DNA of 64,000 nt from Artocarpus heterophyllus (taxonomy: Eukaryota > Streptophyta > Magnoliopsida > Rosales > Moraceae). Location of the stretch: assembly GCA_025403435.1 (NCBI GenBank), contig CM046341.1:25842571-25906570 (forward strand). Reading direction: 5' to 3'. Below the pieces are notes generated by a model. That model worked only from the letters and a program-made list of their open reading frames with translations. It was not told where the DNA came from and did no database searches. Of this stretch, positions 36,789-47,680 are shown in pieces (position 1 is the stretch's first letter; the number at the start of each line of letters is the position of its first letter). The translations under genes and the position numbers were made by a program.

Positions 36789-37934
36789 CATAATCTACAA
36801 ATGTCATTTTGATTATAAGTATCAAAATTTATGAGTTATTGAATTTTTTGTTTTTCAATTTGAAAATTACTAATTAGCCACTTTGGTGACTAACAAACCA
36901 CAATTTATGCAATTTCAAATTAAAAAACAATAAACTTAAACATCATAAGTAATCAATAATAATCATTAATCAAAAGTAAAAATATGCTTCCATAAAATTA
37001 AATGAAGTACAATGAATGTATATTATCAAATTAAAGGTTTGTACCTTTTGTATAATTGATAAAAATATTCATACAAACTTCAATATTTTTACATTTGTTA
37101 ATTGATAATTGATATAGATGATACCGACCAACAATTTTGCTTGCGTTACAGTGTCGATTGTTTTCCTTTTACATATTTCAGATATACGAGAATGCAAACA
37201 AAAACCCATTCTTTTCATGATATTACTTTTCTTTCATATATATTCACAGACCATAAATGATTTTATGGAAAATTGAATAAAATTGTTGATCGACAAATTA
37301 CTGCATATACCAGGATATTGTGAGGACGATCATTGCATATAGCGCAGGAAAGAAAAAAAAATTAAAACCCCTTGAAACCGATTCTATTAACAGTTTCAAG
37401 ATTTCTAATTGTAGCAGAAACATTATTAATTCACTGTCAAAAGATTCTAGGGTTCATATATGACTGTAAAAATAATTCTAAAGGAACATTATAAGTTCCA
37501 AAACCTAGTCGCTTTGATACCATATGTTAAATTTTATGTTTCTGTTAGACCTAGTAATCTACAAACTCAATAATTTTCACAGACGAAGATTTAAAGTATA
37601 CCTTGATTCATGACTTTAATTTCAGAGAACCAATTACCTAGAATGTTTGTCAGAGAAGAAGAACATAGTTTCTCCCTCTAAACCCTCAGTTTTTTTAACA
37701 TATGTTTCGGACAGAGAGAAGGAATACAATTAATTAGGTAAAGAAATGAATAGATTCTTATTTATAGACTTCTAATAGGTGCCTTCCATCAAAGTACATA
37801 TCCTTTTATAGATGCAGACACATCTCTTGATAAGAATTGTAACCCCTCATAATGAATGGGTTATAGTATTTAAGTCATTAACAAACTAAATAAAAATAAA
37901 TAATAAATTAATTATGTGGGTCATAATTCTAACA
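36789..37934 (-). mobile_element. Cop2: copia element remnant (LTR, primer site, leader)
   Basis: Read on the minus strand, an LTR from 37934 (TGTTAGAATTATGACC) to 37525 (AAATTTAACA) is followed by two bases and TGGTATCAAAGC (37522-37511), a Met-tRNA primer site. About 720 bp of AT-rich leader follow until Gyp2 cuts in at 36788. No gag or pol is visible; the rest must lie beyond Gyp2 or be lost. Confidence 0.75.
37525..37934 (-). repeat. Cop2 5' LTR
   Basis: A 410 bp unit with TG...CA ends. On the minus strand two TATA-like words occur (TCTATAAAAGG near 37815 and TCTATAAATAAG near 37765). CAAAG follows its right end and would be the target duplication. Only one LTR is in the window. Confidence 0.75.
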
Positions 37935-38718
37935 CAAAGGACATATTGAACTAGAGTACATAGCTTAGGGGGCATCTATTAAATTGATCCTGAAAGTACA
38001 TAGCATAATTCATTAAAAAGGTTTGTAAATAGAAATAAATTCATAATATGTTGGTTAAACCCTATATTTTCCTATGATTAAATTTGACAAATTCATGATT
38101 TGCCTCATAAAATCCCTAATTTACCCTATGAGAAAGATTCAAGATTTTGAATTTACCCCATATTAAATTTTGCTTTGCATGAAACCCTAAATTATATACA
38201 CTTTTTAATTAATATATATTAATTTTTGTATTTATATGATATTTACTAATTGTTTTAGTTAATAAACTCATTTTGTTATTCTTGCAGGTCTTATTTTTAA
38301 GTTGAAAGCGCTATTTGGTAACAACTGTAGAAAACACACAATTTAGTGTTATAATGACTCAAAACTAGAATATTAAAAATACTATCCCTTGTTAGTATCG
38401 AGTCAATTCAAATCTGTCCTCTTTTTCTCTGAAAAAAGAAAAAAAAATAGTTTAGTTAAAATCTCACAGATTTGGCAGGTAAGACGTAGGGGGGTGGCAG
38501 ACATGTAGTCTCTTGTTCATTTGTGGAAATTCTGACATGGCTGAAAAACTTGTTGATCTATAAAAGATGACAAAAGCAGGACCTCCAACTTGAGTGTGGT
38601 CGATTAGACCTGAAAGGACCAAGGAAGAACGAATCCTAGCACCCACTTTGTTCCCAAACAAGCAAAGTATTATGCTGCAAAACCGAAAAGAATAGTAAAA
38701 GATTAAGCGTAGTTGAAG
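37935..38718. other. Intergenic DNA, no gene recognised
   Basis: AT-rich sequence between Cop2 and Cop3. A minus-strand open frame in 38464-38718 (about 85 residues before it enters the Cop3 LTR) follows a possible acceptor TTTTGCAG, but no domain is recognised. Confidence 0.5.
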
Positions 38719-38783
38719 TGTTGCAATGTGGAGCCAAATCAACCTAGCAAAGGAGAAAGAAGAGAAAAAAATAGAGGGCAGTG

Positions 38784-38878
38784 GCCTAGCGCCGCAGCGC
38801 CCAAAAGGAGGGCCACGGCACCCAAACGAGAGCAAACTAGTGCCGCGGCACCCAAAATGAGGGCCACGGCGCCCGGAG
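38784..38878 (+). repeat. GC-rich iterated motif in Cop3 5' LTR
   Basis: Four variants of GCCGCGGCRCCC (GCCGCAGCGCCC, GCCACGGCACCC, GCCGCGGCACCC, GCCACGGCGCCC) alternate with CAAAAGGAGG or AAACGAGAGC spacers. The array ends about 100 bp upstream of the TATA box. Confidence 0.85.
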
Positions 38879-38980
38879 TCTAGTTTGTTGCAAATTTTGA
38901 GTCAGAGTCGAACTCAAACGCCTCAAAAATGGGAAACTGTTAAGGTTTCTCATTAGTTGCTATTTTTCTCTTCCTTTGGG

Positions 38981-38988
38981 TATAAATA
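38981..38988 (+). promoter_or_regulatory. TATA box of Cop3
   Basis: TATAAATA in the context TTGGGTATAAATAGAC, conserved in the 3' LTR (near 43592). Likely core promoter. Confidence 0.7.
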
Positions 38989-39338
38989 GACATAAGGTGG
39001 CTAGGGTTGAGTGTGTGTAACATTGAGAGTGATATTATTTTGTGTGGGGCATAATTCTTAAGAGTCCCATCCTTGAGAGAGAAAAATTCTCACAGGGTGC
39101 TAGATAGAAGAGAGTTTTGGTAAACACAATTTGAGAGTGTGTGAGAAACTTCTCTTGTAATCTTTAATCTCCTTCATCATAGTGAAATCTGCAAGCAGTA
39201 GAAACATGACGTAGTCTCAATTTTGGACGAACCTGTATAAAATTTGGCGTCTCTCTTTTCTTCTCTTCTTCAATTATTTTCTGTAATTATTCGTTCATGC
39301 GATCCTTGGAATTAGGAGTCGCCTAATTCCTCAATAAG

Positions 39339-39350
39339 TGGTACCAGAGC
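39339..39350 (+). other. Cop3 primer binding site
   Basis: TGGTACCAGAGC, one base from the standard Met-tRNA complement, lies two bases after the 5' LTR. Confidence 0.85.
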
Positions 39351-39367
39351 GAAGGTTTTGATCAAGA

Positions 39368-42300
39368 ATGATGACGGAAAAAGAAGGTTCGGTAACTAGT
39401 ATCACCAAATTTGATGGTTCATATTTTTCCTATTAGAAGATGCGAGTAGAAGACTACCTCTATAGCAAGAAACTGCACTTGCCCTTGGATAATAAGCCTG
39501 AAGGCATGAAGGATGAGGAGTGGAATCTCCTTGATAGACAGGTGCTGGGTGTGATCCGTTTGACCCTGTCAAAGAACGTTGCCCATAACATTACAAAGGA
39601 GACTACTACAACTGGGATGATGAAGGCTCTGTCAGAGATGTATGAGAAGCCCTCAGCCAATAACAAGGTATATCTCATGAAGAAGCTTTTTAATTTAAAA
39701 ATGCCTAAAGGTGCCTCGATTGTAGAGCATCTAAACAGTTTTAACACAGTCCTGAACCAATTAGTCTCGGTAGAGATTAAATTCGATGATGAGATCAATG
39801 CCCTAATCCTCTTGGCCTTGTTCCTGAATAGTTGGGAACCCATGAGGGTGGCCATTACAAATTCGCTTGGGAATGTAAAATTGAAGTTTGTTGATGTTAG
39901 AAACTCTATTCTGGTGGAAGAAGTTCGCAGGAAGGACTCAGGTGAAGCCTCATCATCGAACTCGGCCCTTAATGTTGATAATAAGGGCAGGAAACTTGAG
40001 AGGCATTCCAACAAGGATAATGGCAAGAGAGGCAAGTCGAGGAATAGGAGAAGCAAGTCAAGGAATGGTAGGACCATGGAGTGTTGGAATTGTAGGACGA
40101 CTGGCCACCTGAAGAAGAACTGCAGGGCTCCAAAGAAGAACAAAGACAATAATAATGACGCAGCCAACGCCGCCACTGAAGAGCAACAGGATGCCTTAAT
40201 CTTGTTAGTTGACAGTTCTTTTAATTCGTGGGTGATAGATTTAGGAGCATCATTCCACACCACTGCACACCGTCATGTCCTGAAGAATTATGTTCCTGGA
40301 AATCAAGGTAAGGTTTATCTTGCTGACAGAGAACCTTTGGATATTGTTGACATTGGAGATGTCAGTTTAAAAATGCCTAATGGGTCTGTGTGGAAGATTC
40401 ATAAGGTAAGACATGTTCCCAAACTAATGCGCAACTTGATTTCGGTGGCGCAACTAGTGACCTTCAATTGTGGAGGTTGAAAAGTCACGAAAGGAGCGAT
40501 GGTTGTTGCTCGGGGACGCAAGGCTGGAACTCTCTACATGAACTCTAGTTGCAGAGATACCATAGCAGTTGTTGATTCAGCTGTCAATACCAAGCTATAG
40601 CATAATAGGCTCGGTCACATGAGTGAGAAAGGTATGAAGGTGCTTCACTGCAAAGAAAAACTACCGGGTTTGAAAACTGTTGATCACAGTTTGTGTGAAG
40701 CCTGCATCTTTGGTAAATAGAAGAGAGTTAGTTTCTCAAAGATGGGTAGAGAGCCTAAGTCCAGGAAATTGGAGCTAGTTCACACTGATGTACGGAGGCC
40801 TGCGACGGTGACTTTCCTTAGTGGCACAAATTACTATGTGATGTTTATTGATGACTCAAGCAGGAAGGTATGGGTTTACTTTCTGAAAAATAAATCTGAT
40901 GCCTTTGATGCTTTCAAGAGATGGAAAGCCATGGTGGAGAATGAGACAGATTTGAAGGTAAAGTGCTTGCAGTCTGAGAATGGGGGAGAATATTTAGATA
41001 ATGACTTCAGGTAGTACTGTGCTGAGAATGGAATAAAGATGAGGAAAACCATTCCAGGGAAACCACAACAGAACGGGGTAGCTGAGAGGATGAACAGGAC
41101 TTTAAACGAGCGTGCCAAAAGCATGAGGTTGCATGCGAGGCTGCCAAAGACATTTTAGGCTGAGGCAATTAATACAGCCACTCATCTGATCAACAGAAGT
41201 CCATCTACACCGCTAAAGTTCAAGCTACCGAAAGAAGTCTAGAGCCGTAAAAAGGTTGATCTCTCTTACTTGAGAGTGTTTGGGTGTGTTTCCTATATTC
41301 ATATTGATTCTGCTGCTAGAAGTAAGCTTGATGCCAAGTCAAAGAAGTGTTTTTTGGTTGGCTATGGTGGACTTGAGTTTGGTTATCATCTCTGGGATGA
41401 CCAAAATCGAAAGATTATTTGGAGCAATGATGTGATCTTCAATAAAGATGTTCTGTATAAAGATAGAGACAGCACTGACTCCAGGGGTTCAGATTCTGAA
41501 GACAAGAAGCCTGAGCTGATTCCATTAAAGGATCTTCCTGAAGTGGAGGTGCAAAATCCAGAGGTTGAAGACCAAGAAAATATAGCTCCATAAGGAAACT
41601 AGAGGACTCCTATCACACCAGTCAGGAGGTCTAGCAGGACCATCAGACCACCGTAGAGATATTCTCCTTCTCTGCATTATATTTTGTTGACCGATAGAGG
41701 TGAGCCAGAGAGCTATGATGAAGCCGTGGAGGCTGAAGATTCGGTCAAGTGGGAGTTAGCCATGAGGAATGAGATGGATTCCTTAATGTCCAATCAGACA
41801 TGGCAATTGACAAAGTTACCACAGGGCAAAAAGGCCTTGCACAACAAGTGGGTATACCGGATTAAAGACGAAAGTAATGGCAGCAAACGGTATAAGACAA
41901 GGCTGGTGGTAAAAGGCTTTCAGCAGAAAGAGGGCATCGACTTTGATGAGATTTTTTCTCTAGTGGTGAAATTAACCAAGATCATGATGGTACTTGCGCT
42001 AGTGGCAAATGAGGACTTGTTCTTGGAACAGTTGGATGTCAAGACAGCTTTTCTCCATGGTGATTTGGAGGAGGAGATTTACATGAAGCAGCCACAAGGT
42101 TTCAAAGTATCAGATAAGGAGAACTTAGTGTGCAAACTTCAGAAGAGCTTGTATGGCCTCAAACAAGCTCCCAGGCAGTGGTACAAGAAGTTTGACTATT
42201 TTATGTGCAGTAATGGTTTCTTAAGGTGTCAGGGAGATCACTATTGTTATATAAAAAATTTTGGTGACTCCTACATTATATTGTTGCTATATGTCGATGA

Positions 42301-43250
42301 CATGCTGATAGCAGAAGGTTGTAAACAAGAGATTGACAAGCTAAAGAAGGAGCTATCTAAGGAATTTGCAATGAAGGATTTGGGTGCTGCAAAACAAATC
42401 CTTGGCATGAGACTATCGAGGAACCGTAATAGTCTGAAACTGTCACATGAAGAATATGTTGAAAAGGTGCTGAGCAGATTCAACATGGGTAATGTGAAGC
42501 CTGTGAATACTCCTTTGGCCAATCACTTCAAGTTATCAAAGGAGCAATCACCGACCATGGAGCAAGAGCGAGACCACATGGCCAAGGTGCCTTATGCTTC
42601 AGCAATAGGCAGTCTCATGTATGCCATGGTTTGTACCAGACCAGACATTGCACATGCAGTGAGAGTTGTGAATAGGTATATGAGTAATCCAGGTAAGCAG
42701 TATTGGGAGGCAGTGAAGTGGATTCTTAGATATTTGAGAGGTACTGTAGGTTTAGCACTGTGTTTCAAGAAGTCAGACTTGGGACTACATGGCTATGTTG
42801 ATGCTGATGGCTGGAGACATTGATGGCAGAAAAAGTACCACCTGTTATATCTTCACTTTGGGTGGCACTGCAATTAGTTGGGTCTCGAAGCTGCAGAAGA
42901 TAGTTGCACTCTCTACAACAGAAGCAAAGTATGTGGCAATGATAGAAGCAAGCAAGGAGATAATTTGGTTGCGGTCGTTTCTGGAAGAGTTGAGTCATAA
43001 GCAAGAAAGGAGTGCATTACACAATGACAGTCAGAGCACCATTCACTTGACGAAAAATCCCGCATTTCATGCTAGGACGAAGCATATACAATTGCGGTAT
43101 CACTTCATCAGGTCAGCTTTGGAAGATGGAGTGTTGAAGCTTGAGAAGATTCTTGGGAGTCAGAATCCAGTGAATATGCTCACCAAGACGGTTCCGATCG
43201 AGAAACTGAAGTTGTGCGCAACTTCAGTTGGACTTCTCCATGAGGCGTGA
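39368..43250 (+). pseudogene. Cop3 gag-pol (copia polyprotein with premature stops)
   Basis: From ATG 39368 one frame runs to about 42810 without an indel. It holds gag with zinc knuckle CWNCRTTGHLKKNC (40081-40122), protease site WVIDLGASFH (about 40235, DSG changed to DLG), pre-integrase HNRLGHMSEKG (40601), integrase with HTDVRRP (about 40780), ENGGEYL and NGVAERMNRT (about 41080), and reverse transcriptase with YVDDML (about 42290). A 2-base loss near 42811 shifts the frame for RNase H (ends about 43250). In-frame stops: TAG 39437, TGA 40478, TAG 40598, TAG 40718, TAG 41012, TAG 41156, TAG 41240, TAA 41591, TAG 41600 and TAG 41654. All are one C-to-T or G-to-A step from Gln, Arg or Trp codons. 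Confidence 0.92.
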
Positions 43251-43307
43251 GAAGCCGTTGCCGCTAAAGTAGAGACATGGTGATTGATTAGTCTCCAAGT
43301 AGGAGAT

Positions 43308-43948
43308 TGTTGCAATGTGGAGCCAAATCAACCTAGGAAAGGAGAAAGAAGAGAAAAAAAAGAGGGGACAGTGGCCTAGCACAGCGGCGCCCAAAAGGAG
43401 GGCCGTGGCGCCCGTACCAGCGCCGCGGCACCCGTTCGAGAGCAAACTAGTGCCGCAGCACCCAAAATAAAGGCCGCGGCACCCAGAGTCTAGTTTGTTG
43501 TGAAATTTTGAGTCAGAGTCGAACTCAAACGCCCCAAATATGGGAAACTACTAGGGTTTCTCATTAGTTGCTATTTTTATCTTCCTTTGGGTATAAATAG
43601 ACATAAGGTGGCTAGGGTTGAGTGTGTGTGACATTGAGAGTGGCATTATTTTGTGTGAGGCATAATTCTTGAGAGTTCCATCCTTGAGAGAGAAAAATTC
43701 CCATAGGGTGCTAGATAGAAGAGAGTTTTGGTAAACACAATTTGAAAGTGTGTGAGAAACTTCTCTTGTAATCTGTAATCTCCTTCATCATAGTGGAATC
43801 TGCAAGCGACAGAAACAGGACATAGTCTTAATTTTGAACGAACCTATATAAAATTTGGTGTCTCTCTTTTCTTTTCTTCTTTAATTTATTTTCTGCAATT
43901 ATTCATCCTTGCGATCCTTGGAATTATGAGTCGCCTAATTCCCCAACA
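43308..43948 (+). repeat. Cop3 3' LTR
   Basis: 641 bp, TGTTGC to CAACA, preceded by TAGGAGAT. Its GC-rich array (43371-43487) carries one unit more than the 5' LTR. Confidence 0.93.
43371..43487 (+). repeat. GC-rich iterated motif in Cop3 3' LTR
   Basis: Five variants of GCCGCGGCRCCC occur. An extra unit (CAGCGCCGCGGCACCC) sits between the second and third units relative to the 5' LTR, with several transitions. Confidence 0.85.
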
Positions 43949-43953
43949 TGAAG

Positions 43954-44649
43954 AATAGTATGAGGAGTAACCAAATGGTTGTGGAGAAGTGGTATGAAGC
44001 TTGGTGATCCTAACACTTAATGTTGAGGACGGGCTCTAAAGGGACATGGAGCCATCTTTAGATTCATACTCTTCTTCTATTAGAAAGGCAAACCCATAGG
44101 CCTACTTTAGTGTGTTTCTACAACGGTGACCGGTTTTGTTGACTTTGGAAACGCTACTATAGACCGGGTGAAGAATGAAAAACATCCACTAATGCCCAAA
44201 GGATAAGATCTTTTTAAGACCATTGCGGGTTCAGACCCTAAATGCCATACCTTCTTAAAGGCGATTCACGAGAGAGTCGCACATGGTTCCATTTGACCAA
44301 GATGTGAATGCCTGTGATTTGTCAGTGTAATTACAAGGAATTTTTCAATGATTATAACAACAAAGGTGTAGTTCAATAAAAATAATTTTTTGCATTCCTA
44401 CGCATTCATATCAGAAGAGATAAGAAATTTATATTGGCAATGACATACATGCCAAAATAACTTTTTTAGGGCCGTATAGCTAAAGCCTTAGGATTAAATA
44501 AGAGAAAACTACATGAAACATCCTTCTTATACAACCTTTATTAGAAATACCATTCTTTTTTTAGCATTTTAAAACTGGCCTTTTTCATTTTATTTTGTTT
44601 TTATTTTGATTTATTGTTTGACTTCTTAAGTCCATTTAAACCAAAACCC
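43954..44649. other. Intergenic DNA, no gene recognised
   Basis: Unique-looking sequence after Cop3, of mixed composition to about 44,330 and AT-rich afterwards. No open frame of note on either strand and no RNA gene signature seen. Confidence 0.5.
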
Positions 44650-45230
44650 CTAAAATCTTTTTTCCTTCTCAGATCTCTTGGTGCTGTCCTCTCTGTCCTT
44701 TATGCTCTCTTTCTCCTCTCTCTTTCTCTCATTTTCTCTGCTTCCCCCCTCTCTCTCTCCCCTCTCCATTTCTCTGCCTCTCTCTTCTTCGGTCGCCTCC
44801 ATCCTCGACATCACCGGCAACCCCCTGTCAGACCAGTTCTCCTCTCTCAATGACCTCTCCGATGAGCTTGGCACCCTCCATGAGCTCGTCGTCCGCATCT
44901 CCTGGCGCTCCATCCTCGACAGCCAAGAAGCTGTGGCTTCAGAAGGTGTGACAAATCTAAGTTCGAAGGACAAAGAGAGTCCAGATCTAAGTTTTTGACT
45001 TTCTACACTTGCTTGATCACGACAAGGACCGATTTCGGAGGATCTGAGTTCAGATTTGAGTTCATCTTGCGGTGTCGGTTCAGGGACGTGGAGGCGCGCT
45101 GTGGGAGCGGTTGTCGGAGACGCAAACAGGGTTCTCCATGCTCGTACGGCTAGAAGAGAGCATGGTGAAGAGCCAGATGGTGCAATCAAAGCAGTTCGTA
45201 AAGCATGTCGAAGGGCTTAGATGACCGAAC
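44650..45230 (+). other. Unidentified gene-like segment (possible decayed or partial gene)
   Basis: A CT-rich tract (44680-44790), typical of plant 5' leaders, is followed by GC-richer sequence with codon-like structure. One frame reads ASILDITGNPLSDQFSSLND and LHELVVRISWRSILDSQEAV up to a stop near 44998. After about 60 bases without an open link, another stretch reads ALWERLSETQTGFSMLVRLE and ends KHVEGLR before TGA at about 45220. The second part is charged and could form a coiled coil. It may be two exons of a small gene, a retro-copy or a pseudogene. I do not recognise the family. The first methionine of the main frame (near 44702) lies in the CT tract and is not convincing. Confidence 0.35.
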
Positions 45231-45589
45231 CAAGCTATTTTTATGCTCAAATGCAAGTTATTCTTTTTCATTACTTTTACTCCATTTTGTAGTGTTTTGT
45301 AAATTTGTTGAAAGAGATAAAGATGCTCTGAGATTATTTGTTTAGATTTAAGTTTTGTGGTTTGATTTGACCATTCCAAATTAGTTTTTGTGGTTTTGTA
45401 AATTTGTTTTTGTCTGTGAGATGATTTGTGGAAATTATGTAGATTAGTTTTTTGTTTATGTTCTTCTGTAGATGATTTGTGCAAGGTTTGTGGATGTGTT
45501 TTTGTTTTTGTTCTTGTGTTTTTTTTTTTGCCGCAATGGTTTTTTACAAAGTTTCAACAAGTTTTGAGATAAAAAAAAAATTCTCTCTT

Positions 45590-46100
45590 AGAACCTATCA
45601 AGTTCTTACGAGTTCTAGCAAGTTCGGTGTTGAAACCTAATGAGTTTCAAAACAAAATCTAACGGGTTTTAACTAGTTTAGAGACAGAGCTCAACAGATT
45701 TTGAGACGAACTTTGGTAGGTTCTAAAAACAATTGTTAGAACCCAATAAGATCCAAGTTAGAACCTACAGGCACCCACACCAACGACCGAAAACAATCAA
45801 TTTTTTTTGGTTTAAAAAAATAAGTTAAAATTTAGTATGTTTTAAGTTAAAATTTGATAAGTTTTAATCTGACATTTATGCCAACAACCAATGGTGGTTG
45901 ATTTTTTTTGTTTAAATATATATATATATATATGTTAATATCTGATATGTTTCAATTTAAAATCTGACAGATTTTAACCTGACACTCCAACAACCAGGAG
46001 CAAGTGTCTGTGAGTTTCATAACGAAACTTGATAGGTGTCACAACATATCGAGTTTGAAAGCAAAACCTTACCGGTTTCAACAAGTTCTAAAGAAAGAAT
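45590..46100. repeat. Field of degenerate 18-20 bp imperfect-palindrome repeats
   Basis: Many variants of a word close to AAAYCTRAYRGGTTTYAA recur every 20-50 bp. Examples are AAACCTAATGAGTTTCAA, AAATCTAACGGGTTTTAA, AAAATTTGATAAGTTTTAA, AAATCTGACAGATTTTAA and AAACCTTACCGGTTTCAA. No coding potential is seen. Confidence 0.6.
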
Positions 46101-46637
46101 AACTTATCTTTTAATAAATCTTAAATTTTTAATAAAACGATAATTTTAATAAATGATTTGTTGAACGATATTTTTAACAAGGTGGTAAGGCCGCACTTTT
46201 GTTAGTTGCTCATTAAATAAGCCCTATATCGGATCCGTACATCCAACTTATTAGAAGTTTTTGTTGCATCAGTTATGACTGATCCTAGGACTCTTCCTGC
46301 TTATAATAGTCATAGCAGTACTTTCTGGTTGGCTCACAATTACACCACCACTTCATGTGGGCCAAAAAAAAACATCTTTTTAGTACTTGTATCCACCAGC
46401 CCTTTAACATTTGATTATTCACAAGTAGATTTTTTGATCTTTCTAAACTACAAAAAGTAGTTGCGATCAAACTTTAGCTGAATGCAAATTTAGAATGCTA
46501 CATATGTAACGATTCACATGCTGCCGCAAAAATTGTCAGGAGGATCGAGGCATATTTGAATGCTCAGGATCTGGATTCCATCTTACAGATGATTAGTATA
46601 TAGCGTTTCTTGGGCAATAAATGCCTTGCTTGGATCT

Positions 46638-47680
46638 TTAAAAAGCAGCAGATGCATCATCAGAGTCCACCTGTAACTGAAAATGATAGGCAAAATTATT
46701 ACATAAACTTCATATAAAGCATTGGGGTCAAAAGTCATTCCATGAAGAGCTGCAGATGGGTAACAAAGCTTACCAGCGTAAGATGTCTCAGCAAGGCTCC
46801 GTGTAATAGCTTTTTAAGCTTATCGCATTGATCCACCATGTGACCCATTTTCATAAGTTCCTCAAGCTGGCACCATAGCCGCTGGATTGCCGTGTATGGA
46901 AACCAAACTGCAAATGGTCTCTTCCTATTGATAACATCGGCTGGTCTCTGCAAAATGTACAGCATAACTTAACCAACTACCGGAACAACTAAAATTTACG
47001 AGAGACTGGTAAAGAACCATATCTTATGAAGGATCATGAACATGAAAATAATAGTCAGGAACTCGTTACTTTCTTTGGCATGCTATTAAAGATTCACTCT
47101 TAAACGAAAATAGGGTTGCATTTATTACATGAAACGTGCATAGACCTTGGAGATCATGGTCTCTACCTACAAGGGGTCCATTCACAATCATGCGTCATCC
47201 GTAGAAGAGGGTGCATGACACACATATGCATCTCTCTCTGTGTATTTATATCTACTTTTATACACATAACTTTGCAATATTGGAGACACGCTAAATACAT
47301 AAATTTGTTCCTCTATATAAGAGAACACACTCGAGACGGAGAGCTACACAGTTATCCTAGAAAAAACAGACTCAACATAGTTATACTAGGAAAAACAAAC
47401 CAACCCAACAGAATGAACAAGTAATATGACTGAAACAAAGAAGCTTAGGATAGCAAGAAAAAGCTGCAATCAGTCGCAGCATTTATCATTAATTCCTGGC
47501 ATTCTCTAAATAAGATACTTTGTGAGGAAAAGAACTTACCATTGATGCATAAGATTCTATATACTCCAGCAAAAGATTTGTAGCTTCGTTATAACGACCA
47601 TAATCAACATATAACCGAAACAATAATGCAGAATTTGACTCTTGCCCAGTCATCCTCCAAGTCCTCTCTTTTCCACCATC
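46638..47680 (-). CDS. NUP160: NUP160 terminal exon block (three exons)
   Basis: Exons on the minus strand: 47680-47540 (47 codons, with [20 protein letters not shown]), 46947-46774 (58 codons, with [20 protein letters not shown]) and 46670-46638 (11 codons including TAA). All are phase 0 with acceptors GGTAG, TTGCAG and TTACAG and donors GTAAGT and GTAAGC. The 3' untranslated region probably covers about 46440-46637. The open frame 47116-47424 in the middle intron has no support. Confidence 0.88.

Larger units (their letters stand above)
38719..39336 (+). repeat. Cop3 5' LTR
   Basis: 618 bp. It contains a GC-rich array at 38784-38878 and TATAAATA at 38981-38988. Its last bases are CAATA where the 3' LTR has CAACA. 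Confidence 0.93.
38719..43948 (+). mobile_element. Cop3: full-length Ty1/copia retrotransposon
   Basis: Two LTRs (38719-39336 and 43308-43948) begin TGTTGCAATGTGG and end CAATA/CAACA. They are flanked by the perfect duplication TGAAG (38714-38718 and 43949-43953). Two bases after the 5' LTR is TGGTACCAGAGC, a variant of the Met-tRNA primer site. Purine-rich TAGGAGAT precedes the 3' LTR. The interior carries a single gag-pol frame. The structure is complete and the LTRs are similar, so it is fairly young. Pol resembles the Tnt1 type by eye. Premature stops rather than indels make it inactive. Confidence 0.95.

Noticed and set aside
39460..40263. 267-residue minus-strand frame opposite Cop3 gag
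   Set aside because: Antisense shadow of a confirmed copia gag with zinc knuckle and protease motif.
44650..45484. Minus-strand open frames of 179 and 134 residues
   Set aside because: Low-complexity Glu/Arg-rich shadow of the CT tract; the plus strand is more protein-like.
47116..47424. 102-residue plus-strand frame between two NUP160 exons
   Set aside because: Lies in a host intron, no domain, atypical composition.
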